From DATEOR01 sp046734455 (lineage in GTDB: Bacteria > Actinomycetota > Thermoleophilia > Gaiellales > Gaiellaceae): a stretch of 13,612 nucleotides of DNA. Each line of letters begins with the position of its first letter. The first letter of the stretch is position 1. Of the stretch, positions 1 to 7,220 are shown piece by piece. The translations under genes were made by a program, and so were the position numbers. The notes under the pieces are model-generated. The model was given only the letters and a program-made list of their open reading frames with translations. It was not told the DNA's origin and did not search any database. The stretch lies in the NCBI GenBank assembly GCA_046734455.1, contig JBKPRJ010000005.1, positions 1 through 13,612 on the forward strand, in the 5' to 3' direction.

Positions 1-1
1 T

Positions 2-1594
2 CTCGTCATCTGGGACCAGCGCTCGGGTTCGGTCCTGGCGGCCCGCGACCCCCTCGGACACCATCCGCTCTTCTATGCCAAAGGCTTGGACGGCGCCTGG
101 TATTTCTCCGATTCCATCGCGGCGCTCGTCCGCGCCGACCAAGTCCCGGCGACGCTGAACCGGCCTGCGATGGCCGAGCTCCTCGTGAGCTACCACCTCG
201 ACCCCGGCGAGACCTATTTCGAAGCGGTTCGCCGAATTCCCGCCGGCCGCGCGCTGACTGCGAACGCGAGCGGCGTCACGACCGAGCGCTACTGGGATCC
301 AACGCCCAATGACACTTCAGTGGAGTGGATCACCGAGGCCGACGTGCCTCATCTCTCCACGCTCATGGAGCGGGCGCTCGGACGAGCACTCTCGGCAGGA
401 CGCCCCTCGATTTTCCTCAGCGGCGGAATCGACTCGGTCGCGGTCGCGGCATATGCCGCGGATGAAGCGCGGAAAGTCGCCGCCGAGCCGCCGATCGCGT
501 TGTCGCTCGTTTTCCCCGATCCCAACTACGACGAGGAGCGCATTCAGCGTCTCGTCGCAGGCGAGCTCGGCATGCCACAGACGGTGGTGTCTTTCGCGGA
601 TGCGGAGGGGCCTGACGGACTCGTCCTGTCCGCCCTGAGGACGACGGGCTCGTGGCCGACGCCGCTCGTGAACATCTGGCATCCGCTCTACACCCACCTC
701 GCGCGCATCGGGCAGGCGCAGGGCGCCCAAACGATCCTCACCGGTGCAGGAGGGGACGAGTGGCTCTCGGTCTCTCCTCGCTGGGCGGCAGATTGCTTCC
801 GAGGCTTGCACTTCCGTGAGCTCTACCACTTCTGGCTCACGTTCCGTCAGTCCTACACGGTTCGGAAGTGGCCGATGCTCAGGAATCTCCTCTGGAAGTA
901 CGGGGCCAAGGTGGTCATCAAGGACGCGGGCCGTTCGGTGGTCGGCCGCGTCGCGCCCGAGCGACTCAGGGAGATCAAGCGGCAGCGCCTACGCGACCGC
1001 CTGGACCCCTGGCTCGCACCCGACCAGGAGCTCGCACGTCGACTCGAGGATCGTGCGGCGGCGTGGTCGGAGGAGGCCCACAGCCAGGGTGCCTACCTGA
1101 GCGACGTCGTGCCGTACTACGAGAACGTCGTCATCGCGATGGAACGGGAGGAGTCGTACGAGCGCGGCCGGCGGCTCGGGCTCGAGCCGTTCATGCCCTT
1201 GTGGGACCCCGATGTGGTCGATTTTCTCATCCGTACCCCCCCGCGGCTTCTTCACGCGAACCACCGCTCGAAGGGAATCATGCGGGGGACGCTGGCGGAC
1301 CGATTTCCGACCGCCGGCTTCGGCGATCAGAAGAAAGTCCTGATCACGGATTTCGCAACGTCGACCCTGACCGCGCAGATTCCGCGTGCCTGGGAAGAGT
1401 ACGGGGGAGCACCAATACTTTCGGCGAGTGGAATCGTCGATGAGGAGGCTCTACAATCAGCCTTTAGCGGTTCACTTGCACGGCTGCAAGGGAGAGAGAG
1501 AGGCGACGATTCCAACATTCTCGAATTTTCGAGACTTGCGCACAAGCTCTGGAGCGTGCTCAATCTGGAGTCATGGGCTCGCCAGTGGACCTAA
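2..1594 (+). CDS. Lasso-peptide macrolactam synthetase (asparagine synthase-like C protein), 5' partial
   Basis: The reading frame is open from base 2, so the start codon lies before the window; 530 residues are visible and the stop is TAA at 1592-1594. The first codons encode RDPLGHHPLFYA, matching the end of the N-terminal glutaminase-like domain of class B asparagine synthetases (usually RDPLG-KPLYY). The synthetase domain carries the ATP-pyrophosphatase loop SGGIDS at visible residues 140-145 and a TGAGGDE motif further on. In lasso biosynthesis this enzyme adenylates an Asp/Glu side chain of the core peptide and closes it on the N-terminal amine. The lasso role, rather than asparagine synthesis, is inferred from the small peptide gene, the HprK-like kinase and the B2-type protease directly downstream. 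A family length near 600 residues implies that about 70 are missing, including the position where a glutaminase Cys would be. The TTG at 86 is internal, not the start. Confidence 0.85.
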   Translation, partial: LVIWDQRSGSVLAARDPLGHHPLFYAKGLDGAWYFSDSIAALVRADQVPATLNRPAMAELLVSYHLDPGETYFEAVRRIPAGRALTANASGVTTERYWDPTPNDTSVEWITEADVPHLSTLMERALGRALSAGRPSIFLSGGIDSVAVAAYAADEARKVAAEPPIALSLVFPDPNYDEERIQRLVAGELGMPQTVVSFADAEGPDGLVLSALRTTGSWPTPLVNIWHPLYTHLARIGQAQGAQTILTGAGGDEWLSVSPRWAADCFRGLHFRELYHFWLTFRQSYTVRKWPMLRNLLWKYGAKVVIKDAGRSVVGRVAPERLREIKRQRLRDRLDPWLAPDQELARRLEDRAAAWSEEAHSQGAYLSDVVPYYENVVIAMEREESYERGRRLGLEPFMPLWDPDVVDFLIRTPPRLLHANHRSKGIMRGTLADRFPTAGFGDQKKVLITDFATSTLTAQIPRAWEEYGGAPILSASGIVDEEALQSAFSGSLARLQGRERGDDSNILEFSRLAHKLWSVLNLESWARQWT

Positions 1595-1622
1595 GCGTCT
1601 TACGGAAGGGGGTGACAAGGCG

Positions 1623-1790
1623 ATGACGTTCGAAAATCTGTCGACATGGGAGACGATGGAGCTCCGTCACCTCGGAGACGTTGCCCACGTGATCCACGGC
1701 ACCGGCGGAGGTGGGCCGGCAAACGGCAAGTCCATTCCGACCCCTGGAGACCCGGGGGAGGCGGACAAAAAGCCCGCCGGGCTCGAGTAG
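1623..1790 (+). CDS. Candidate lasso-peptide precursor (55 aa)
   Basis: This small gene lies 28 bp after the synthetase stop. The ATG at 1623 is preceded by the purine-rich GGAAGGGGG at 1604-1612, about 10 nt away. The leader half resembles the YxxPxLxxxG motif bound by lasso B1/RRE proteins, with substitutions: W9, M12, L14, G18, followed by DVA. After it come HGTGGGG (25-31) and a Pro/Gly/Lys-rich tail ending PAGLE. There is no signal peptide and no cysteine. Expected cleavage near G26 or G28/G29 leaves no Asp/Glu at ring position 7-9; the first acid is D43. Alternative cores starting at G35 (acid at position 9, D43) or G42 (acid at position 7, D48, with T40 at -2) would fit lasso geometry. 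The precursor role rests on position and leader similarity; the core boundary is unknown. Confidence 0.7.
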   Translation: MTFENLSTWETMELRHLGDVAHVIHGTGGGGPANGKSIPTPGDPGEADKKPAGLE

Positions 1791-1810
1791 CCGCGTCAAT
1801 CGCTTCGTCA

Positions 1811-1845
1811 CCGCCCGGCTCGGACCGCGAGGTCGAGCCGGGCGG
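1811..1845 (+). terminator. Perfect 12-bp GC hairpin between precursor and kinase genes
   Basis: CCGCCCGGCTCG (1811-1822) and CGAGCCGGGCGG (1834-1845) are exact inverted repeats around an 11-nt loop. The hairpin starts 20 bp after the precursor stop and ends 16 bp before the kinase start. There is no T-run after it, so a classical intrinsic terminator is unlikely. A partial attenuator, or a 3' stabiliser that yields extra precursor transcript over enzyme transcript, fits its place in a RiPP operon; that role is inference. Confidence 0.6.
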
Positions 1846-1861
1846 CTCGTACTCTAGGGGC

Positions 1862-2713
1862 ATGTTGACGACCCTGACCCTCACGACCGCCCGGCCGGGA
1901 ACCGTTCCTGTCCCGCGCCCGGACGAGGACGATCCGACCACGCTCGTGTGGGTCGACTACGCGGGTACGCCGGCCGCCTACTTCTATCGCTCGAACGGTG
2001 ACTACTGGGCGTACCTCCCGGTCGTCGGCGGATTCCGAGTGGGCGACGACGGCTCTGTCCTGGGAATTCCGAATCAGGGCGTCTCGCATGAGCTCGTCGT
2101 CGACACCTACCGCCGAACGGTCGTGCCGATGGCGCTTCAGCTCCTCGGCCGCCAGGCGATCCACGCAAGCGCGGTCCTCACGGCGGCCGGCGTCATCGGC
2201 TTCTGCGCGGATTCCCAGACGGGAAAATCGACGGTCGCGTATGGGTTGAGCCAGCGAGGCTACGAGCTCTGGGCGGACGACGCGCTCGCTTTCGAGTCGG
2301 TCGACGGGGCGGTGCACACGTTCAAGCTGCCGTTCTCCGTGCGACTTCGCCCCGCGTCCGCGGACTACTTCGGCGTCCAGCGTGCGCCGGCTCCCGACCT
2401 CGGTCCGGATGGCCTCATCACCGTCGGCAACGAGCAGGAAACGCTCGCGGCGCTCTGCATCCTGAGCCGCCAGTCCCAAGGCAGACCCGTCGAGGTACGG
2501 CGCCTCGAGGCCGAGGCTGTCATCCGTACGCTCCTCCCCCACGCCTACTGCTTCAGCCTGCTCGACGACGAGCTGAAGCGGCGGACCGTCCAGGAGTACC
2601 TGTGGCTCGCAGGCCGGGTCCCCGTCTACGAGGCCCGATTCACGGCCACGCTCGACGAGCTGCCGAGCTTGCTCGGCGAGATCGAGCGCGTGCTCATTCC
2701 CGAGGCGGCATGA
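1862..2713 (+). CDS. HPr kinase-like lasso-peptide kinase
   Basis: This 283-residue protein resembles the HPr(Ser) kinase/phosphorylase C-terminal domain found in lasso clusters. It has H101-A-S-A, then a P-loop ADSQTGKST at 116-124 (K122, S123), and WADD at 137-140 with acidic residues placed like the Mg-binding pair of HprK. In paeninodin-type clusters such kinases phosphorylate a side-chain hydroxyl of the precursor, usually a C-terminal Ser. Here the candidate precursor ends in Glu, so the acceptor would have to be internal (T27, S37 or T40 near the core). The protein is unlike true HprK in lacking the N-terminal regulatory domain and a PTS context. The start is not certain: AGGGG at 1856-1860 sits only 1 nt before ATG 1862, and TTG 1865 would give better spacing. 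The stop overlaps the next gene in ATGA. Confidence 0.8.
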   Translation: MLTTLTLTTARPGTVPVPRPDEDDPTTLVWVDYAGTPAAYFYRSNGDYWAYLPVVGGFRVGDDGSVLGIPNQGVSHELVVDTYRRTVVPMALQLLGRQAIHASAVLTAAGVIGFCADSQTGKSTVAYGLSQRGYELWADDALAFESVDGAVHTFKLPFSVRLRPASADYFGVQRAPAPDLGPDGLITVGNEQETLAALCILSRQSQGRPVEVRRLEAEAVIRTLLPHAYCFSLLDDELKRRTVQEYLWLAGRVPVYEARFTATLDELPSLLGEIERVLIPEAA

Positions 2714-3204
2714 GCAGCGCGGACCGCCTGCACAAGGTGCGGAGCGTCGTCTCTGGGCCGAGCGAGCTCCTTCTCTCCGGACGGATGCTCGTCTGGGCCG
2801 GGATGCTGCCGGTACTCAAGCGCACCGTTCCGCTTGCGCGGCTCGTGACCCTGATGGCTCCCCGGCACCGGAGCGGGCCAAGCGCGAAGCGGACCGAGGA
2901 CGTCGTCACGCTGGCCCGGTGGATGTACCGGACACGAGCACTGCGGGACAACTGCCTGGAGCGCAGCCTGATCACCTACCGCTACCTCCCCGCCGGCAAC
3001 GAAGGGTCGCTGCTCGTCCTCGGCGTCAGCAGGGGCGACGACGGCCCGCCCGGGCACGCCTGGCTCGTGGTCGACGGCGTTGCTGTCCACGACACGGACG
3101 AGAAGCTCGAGAAGCTGGTTCCCGTGGTCGCCTTCGATCTGGACGGAAGGCGCCAGCAGCCGCCCGGGACCGTCAGCGCTCGGCCGCCCGCTGCGCCCGC
3201 CTAA
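2710..3204 (+). CDS. Lasso-peptide leader peptidase B2 (transglutaminase-like)
   Basis: This 164-residue protein starts at the ATG of an ATGA overlap with the kinase stop, implying translational coupling. It matches the lasso B2 family (papain/transglutaminase-like cysteine protease that cuts the leader from the core). The catalytic set is visible: C82 in DNCLERSL, H116 in GHAWLVVDG, and D122 a few residues after it. An N-terminal helical region (about 1-65) precedes the catalytic core, as is usual for B2. No PqqD-like B1/RRE domain is fused to it, and no separate B1 gene lies within this part of the window. The last 32 bp overlap the 3' end of the convergent nucleotidyltransferase gene. The Pro/Ala-rich C-terminus is probably unstructured. 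Confidence 0.85.
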   Translation: MSSADRLHKVRSVVSGPSELLLSGRMLVWAGMLPVLKRTVPLARLVTLMAPRHRSGPSAKRTEDVVTLARWMYRTRALRDNCLERSLITYRYLPAGNEGSLLVLGVSRGDDGPPGHAWLVVDGVAVHDTDEKLEKLVPVVAFDLDGRRQQPPGTVSARPPAAPA

Positions 3205-4084
3205 TCGCGACGAGCGCCGGCCCGAGCCGAAGCAGGATCCAGATCGGGCGCCACACGTAGGCGAGCGCGAGCCCGAACGGTCGGCGCCGTGCAAGCGGCG
3301 ACCAGTTCTCGAGGAACGCCCTCGACGGGAACGCCTCGTGCCAGACGAGTGCGGCTTTCGCCCTGAGTCCGGGCGTTCGGGCGAGGCGGAGAAGGCCGAC
3401 CGCGGTCGGCGGGGCCGTCGCCGCCCGGAGCTCGGTCTCCGTGCCCGACCTGCCCTTTTCGATGTCGAGCCGCGAGCGGAGCTCGACACCGGCCGGCTCG
3501 ACGCCGAGGCCGGTCCAGAACGCCGCCTCGGCCCGCAGCTCGCGCGCGATCGCGGCAGCCTCGAGCCAGACGTCGTGCGGGAACCGCTCGACCGCTCGGC
3601 GCAGGTCTTCGCGCGGCTTCGGCTCCTCGGCCCCGTGCTGTGCCGCGTGGAGCACGACGTGCAGCGCGCGACCGGGCCCGTTCAGTGCCTCCACCGGTGC
3701 TCCGCCGACGGTGATCGTCTCGGTCTGTTCGCTCAGTACATCCCAGACACGCGCAGGCTCCGCCCGCGGGCCGACGAGCGTCGTGTGGAGGTCGACGTCC
3801 AGGACGTCGCGTTTCCATATTCGGCTGTGGGGGTCGTCATGGCGAAGCTCGAAGCCGAGGCCTGCGAGTGCGGCCTCGGCCGCCTCGAGCGTGTCCGGAG
3901 CAACGAGCAGGTCGACATCCGAGTAGTGCCGCGCGCCGTCGTAGAGCTCGGAGAGCGAGGCGCCCTTGAGGAGTATGCAGCGCACCCCGGCGACCGAGAA
4001 GGACTCCATGAGCCGGGCCGCTGTCCCGTCGATCGCGAGCCGGCGCGCAGCGTGCGCGAGGCGATTGTCGCGAGGCACCGCCAC
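3173..4084 (-). CDS. Nucleotidyltransferase-fold protein, candidate lasso tailoring enzyme
   Basis: This protein of about 303 residues resembles the uncharacterised nucleotidyltransferase family (NTP_transf_5 type) often found beside lasso or polysaccharide genes. From the GTG at 4084, LLKGASL at 38-44 is followed by YSDVDLLV, whose D56-x-D58 is the metal-binding pair; DVDLH at 96-100 supplies a third carboxylate. Members in kinase-bearing lasso clusters have been proposed to modify the phosphorylated peptide further; that role here is inference. The start is ambiguous: GTG 4084 and GTG 4078 lie just beyond the permease stop, while GTG 4144 would overlap the permease by 58 bp with low-complexity Pro/Arg residues. 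Transcription is opposite to the lasso genes, so physical linkage rather than co-transcription ties it to them. The C-terminal third is Arg-rich with a hydrophobic stretch near the end. Confidence 0.75.
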   Translation of the reverse strand: MAVPRDNRLAHAARRLAIDGTAARLMESFSVAGVRCILLKGASLSELYDGARHYSDVDLLVAPDTLEAAEAALAGLGFELRHDDPHSRIWKRDVLDVDLHTTLVGPRAEPARVWDVLSEQTETITVGGAPVEALNGPGRALHVVLHAAQHGAEEPKPREDLRRAVERFPHDVWLEAAAIARELRAEAAFWTGLGVEPAGVELRSRLDIEKGRSGTETELRAATAPPTAVGLLRLARTPGLRAKAALVWHEAFPSRAFLENWSPLARRRPFGLALAYVWRPIWILLRLGPALVAIRRAQRAAER

Positions 4085-4086
4085 GT

Positions 4087-4917
4087 CTAGTACTGCGAGA
4101 TCGTCCCCGCGCGGCGCGAATGGAGGAGGGCGCGGCCGAAGCACCAGACGCCGAGGGGAAGCCCGATTGCGGCGAAGAGAAGAAGCGCCAGCACGTCTCC
4201 GGTCCAGCCCTCGCCTTCGAAGATCGCCGCGCGCAGCCCGTCGTAGGCGAAGCGCGTCGGCACGATCTTGCCGAGCGGCTGGATCCAGGCCGGGAGGACA
4301 GTGACCGGGAAGAACGCACCGCTGACGAGGCCCATTGCGAAGGTGAGTGCGCCCGTGAGGACCTCACCTCTCTTCATCACCAGGACAAGCGCTCCGAGGA
4401 AGACGCCGATGCCTGCGAGGGCGAGACCCGAGGTGACGAGAACGGACACGAAGCCGACCCAGTCCGCCTGCGAGAAGCTCACCCCGAACATGAGCGCGCT
4501 CAAGAGAAGATAGAAGGCCGCCCGGATCATGCCGAACCCGAACTGGAACGCGGCAAGCCCGAACGCGAGCTCGGCAGTCGTGACCGGCTGGGCCGAGAGA
4601 GCCTCGAGCGTGCCGGTCAACTGCTCCTCGCGGATCCGATGCGAGAGGCCACCGCTCGCCGCCTGCAGGACGATCGTGATCGCGATGCCGACCGAGGCGT
4701 AGGCGAAGTAGCTCGGAGCGCCGCCGAGATCCTGCGTGGACCCTCCGTCGAGTGTCTCCGAGATGTAGAAGAAGACGAGGAGGTTGATGATCCCGTAGAA
4801 GAGGTCCAGCACGAACGCCATCCGGTAGGACCGCTGCACGAGGTAGTCGCGTCGGACGAGCGCCGTGATCACGCCGAGGCGCGGGAGGCTAAACAGGAAA
4901 GGAAACGCGCTCGTCAC
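4087..4917 (-). CDS. ABC-2 type transporter permease
   Basis: This 276-residue membrane protein has about six hydrophobic segments, near residues 35-53, 70-87, 117-145, 153-180, 186-208 and 241-262. The EEQLTGTLE stretch (97-105) and the FFPVTVLPAWIQPLGKIVPT region (202-221) are typical of ABC-2 permeases such as daunorubicin- or polysaccharide-type exporters. The GTG start at 4917 lies inside the ATPase gene (29-bp overlap), consistent with translational coupling; GTG 4872, just after the ATPase stop, is an alternative but lacks a visible Shine-Dalgarno site. With the ATPase it should form a half-size exporter. Its place between that gene and the nucleotidyltransferase, next to a lasso operon, suggests lasso export or self-protection, but the substrate cannot be read from the sequence. 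Confidence 0.85.
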   Translation of the reverse strand: MTSAFPFLFSLPRLGVITALVRRDYLVQRSYRMAFVLDLFYGIINLLVFFYISETLDGGSTQDLGGAPSYFAYASVGIAITIVLQAASGGLSHRIREEQLTGTLEALSAQPVTTAELAFGLAAFQFGFGMIRAAFYLLLSALMFGVSFSQADWVGFVSVLVTSGLALAGIGVFLGALVLVMKRGEVLTGALTFAMGLVSGAFFPVTVLPAWIQPLGKIVPTRFAYDGLRAAIFEGEGWTGDVLALLLFAAIGLPLGVWCFGRALLHSRRAGTISQY

Positions 4918-5518
4918 AGAGCTTCACGTCCTCGTCGAGGTGGGTTGCGATCAGCGCGGCAGCCTGGGGCCGGCGTTCGAGGGCCGACCAGAGTCGGGCT
5001 CGTGCATCGGCGTCGAGCGACCGGGTCGGCTCATCGAGAAGGAGAACCGCCGGATCTCCGAGCAGCGCGCGGGCGATGCCCAGCTGCTGCACCATCCCGG
5101 TCGAGCAGCGATCGACCCGCGTGGCGGCGATGTCCGCGATCTCGAGCTCCTCGATCAGCGCGTCGACCGCGCGAGCGCCCTCGCGCCGGTCGTCATAGCG
5201 GATGCGTGCGAAGAAGAGGAGGTTCGTCCTGCCGCTCAGGCGCAGGTAGAACGATCGCTCCTGGGAGAGCGAGGCCCCGATGAGACGGCGCGCGGCGAGC
5301 TCGCCCGCCGGATGCCCGCCAACGTGAACAGAACCTGCCGAAGGAGTCAGCGTCCCGGCGACGCAGCGGAGCACCGTGCTCTTTCCAGACCCGTTCGGCC
5401 CCCAGAGAGCGACACGCTGCCCGCGGGCGACGGAAAGGTCGAGGGAGCGCACGACTTCCTTCGCGCCGAACCGGCGGCTGAGGCCCTCGATCGAGAGCAA
5501 TGCTCCGTTGCTACTCAC
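4889..5518 (-). CDS. ABC transporter ATP-binding protein
   Basis: This 209-residue protein is a single nucleotide-binding domain: Walker A GPNGSGKST at 40-48, Q-loop Q86 in SLSQERS, signature region CSTGMVQQ from 138, Walker B AVLLLDEPT at 157-165, D-loop SLD and H-loop H193. The signature deviates from LSGGQ (STGMVQQ), as is common in ABC-2 partner ATPases. It starts at GTG 5518, with GAGG about 8 nt upstream, 23 bp downstream of the mutase stop, and overlaps the permease start by 29 bp. The protein is short at the C-terminus, ending soon after the H-loop region. It powers the permease encoded next. Lasso exporters are more often fused McjD-type proteins, so a split ABC-2 pair is the less common arrangement. 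Confidence 0.9.
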   Translation of the reverse strand: MSSNGALLSIEGLSRRFGAKEVVRSLDLSVARGQRVALWGPNGSGKSTVLRCVAGTLTPSAGSVHVGGHPAGELAARRLIGASLSQERSFYLRLSGRTNLLFFARIRYDDRREGARAVDALIEELEIADIAATRVDRCSTGMVQQLGIARALLGDPAVLLLDEPTRSLDADARARLWSALERRPQAAALIATHLDEDVKLCDERVSFPV

Positions 5519-5541
5519 TGCCGCCTCGAATTAAAGAGCGC

Positions 5542-7212
5542 CTAGAAGACGGGGGTCTCGCGCCAAACGCCCCAGGTCTCGCGGAGGGCGTCGCACATCT
5601 CGCCCATAGTCACATAGGCGCGGGAAGCGTCGATGATCGCCGGCATGAGGTTGGTGTCGGCCTCCGCCGCGTCGTGCTTGAGCCGGGCGAGCGCTGACTC
5701 GACAGCCGCGGAGTCGCGCCGGGCGCGAAGAGCTCGGACGCGCTCGACCTGCTTCAGCTCGAGCGCCTCGTCGATCTTCAAAATCTCGACCTCGCGCTCA
5801 TTGGGATCCTCGTAGCGGTTGACTCCGACGATCACGCGGTCGCCGGCCTCGACCTCGCTCTGGAACCGGAAGGACGCCTCCGCGATCTCGCGCTGGAAGA
5901 AGTTCTCCTTGATCGCCTCGACCACCCCGCCGAGGTCGCGGATGCGCGCGAAGTAGTCGTATGCCTCCTGCTCGAGCCGGTTGGTCAGATCCTCGAGGTA
6001 GTAGGAGCCGCCGAGCGGGTCGATGGTGCTCGCCACGCCGGTCTCGTGGGCGATCACCTGCTGCGTGCGCAGGGCGAGCTTCACGGCGTGCTCGGTCGGA
6101 AGCGCGAGCGCCTCGTCGAACGAGTTCGTGTGCAGCGACTGGCAGCCGCCGAGGACGGCTGCGAGCGCCTCGAGCGCGGTGCGCACGATGTTCACCTCGG
6201 GCTGCTGCGCCGTCAGGGAGACGCCGGCCGTCTGCGCGTGGAAGCGCATGAGCCACGACCGCGAGTTCTTCGCCCCGTAGCGCTCGCGCAGCTCCTTGGC
6301 CCAGATCCGCCGGGCGGCCCGGTACTTCGCCACCTCTTCGAAGAAGTCGATGTGCGCGTTGAAGAAGAACGAGAGCCGCGGCGCAAAATCGTCGACGTCG
6401 AGGCCGCGCTCGATGCCGGCCTCCACGTACGCGAACCCGTCGGCGAGCGTGAAGGCGAGCTCCTGCGCGGCGGTCGAGCCGGCCTCGCGTATGTGGTAGC
6501 CGGAGATCGAGACCGGATGCCAGAGCGGGACGTTGCGCGCGCAGTACTCGATCATGTCCACGCAGAGCCGCATCGAGGGCTCCGGCGGGAAGATCCATTC
6601 CTTCTGCGCGATGTACTCCTTGAGGATGTCGGTCTGGATCGTCCCGCGCAGACGGTCCTGCGAGACGCCCTGCTCCTCGGCGACGCAGATGTAAAAGGCG
6701 AGCAGCATCGCCGCAGGCGCGTTGATCGTCATGGAGGTCGACACCTCGCCGAGCGGGATCCCGGCGAAGAGATGCTCCATGTCCTCGAGCGAATCGATCG
6801 CGACCCCCTCGCGCCCGACCTCGCCCAGGGATCTCGCGTGGTCGGAGTCGTAGCCCATCAGCGTGGGCATGTCGAAGGCCGTCGAAAGTCCGGTCTGCCC
6901 GTGGTCGAGCAGGTAGCGGAAGCGGGCGTTCGTCTCCTCGGCGGTGCCGAAGCCGGCGAACTGCCGCATCGTCCAGAGGCGGCCGCGGTACATCGACGGG
7001 TAGACGCCTCGCGTGTACGGGAACGAGCCGGGGAAGCCGAGATCGCGGTCGTAGTCGATCTCCACGTTCTCAGGCGTGTAGAGCGGCTCGTTGTCGAGCC
7101 CCGAGATCGTCGTGAAGAGGCCCTCGCGCTCCGGGGTCTGCTCGTAGAGCGCACGCCGCCACTCGTCGGTGGCGTGGGCGCGCCTCCGTTCCTCCGCTGT
7201 GGCCATGCGCAC
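5542..7212 (-). CDS. Isobutyryl-CoA mutase-type acyl-CoA mutase, large subunit
   Basis: This 556-residue protein aligns over its whole length with the substrate-binding TIM-barrel subunit of B12-dependent acyl-CoA mutases (GLSTAFDMPT, PPEPSMR, SISGYHIREAG, APRLSFFFNAH, SLHTNSFDEA, IDPLGGSYY). The cobalamin-binding domain is absent, so a separate small subunit is expected. Residues that set specificity in Propionibacterium methylmalonyl-CoA mutase are changed: Tyr89 is F85 and carboxylate-binding Arg207 is Q203, while His244 is kept (H240). Phe/Gln is the isobutyryl-CoA mutase pattern (IcmA Phe80, Gln198); A112 rather than Asp argues against 2-hydroxyisobutyryl-CoA mutase. The predicted reaction interconverts isobutyryl-CoA and n-butyryl-CoA. 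The start is GTG 7212 (GGAGG 13 nt upstream) or ATG 7206 (19 nt). An automatic label of methylmalonyl-CoA mutase would be misleading. Confidence 0.9.
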   Translation of the reverse strand: MRMATAEERRRAHATDEWRRALYEQTPEREGLFTTISGLDNEPLYTPENVEIDYDRDLGFPGSFPYTRGVYPSMYRGRLWTMRQFAGFGTAEETNARFRYLLDHGQTGLSTAFDMPTLMGYDSDHARSLGEVGREGVAIDSLEDMEHLFAGIPLGEVSTSMTINAPAAMLLAFYICVAEEQGVSQDRLRGTIQTDILKEYIAQKEWIFPPEPSMRLCVDMIEYCARNVPLWHPVSISGYHIREAGSTAAQELAFTLADGFAYVEAGIERGLDVDDFAPRLSFFFNAHIDFFEEVAKYRAARRIWAKELRERYGAKNSRSWLMRFHAQTAGVSLTAQQPEVNIVRTALEALAAVLGGCQSLHTNSFDEALALPTEHAVKLALRTQQVIAHETGVASTIDPLGGSYYLEDLTNRLEQEAYDYFARIRDLGGVVEAIKENFFQREIAEASFRFQSEVEAGDRVIVGVNRYEDPNEREVEILKIDEALELKQVERVRALRARRDSAAVESALARLKHDAAEADTNLMPAIIDASRAYVTMGEMCDALRETWGVWRETPVF

Positions 7213-7220
7213 TCATTCTA

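Noticed and set aside
1386..1622. An in-frame upstream extension of the precursor to 134 residues
   Set aside because: It overlaps the conserved end of the synthetase gene. The ATG at 1623 has a purine-rich ribosome-binding site and gives a leader of normal size.
1646..1861. An extended start of the kinase overlapping the precursor gene
   Set aside because: It would add 72 Arg/Pro-rich residues unlike the family and would run through the hairpin at 1811-1845.
4120..5283. A 387-codon open frame on the + strand
   Set aside because: It lies opposite the ABC permease and ATPase genes, which have clear motifs. Its translation is charged and low in complexity, with no recognisable domain.
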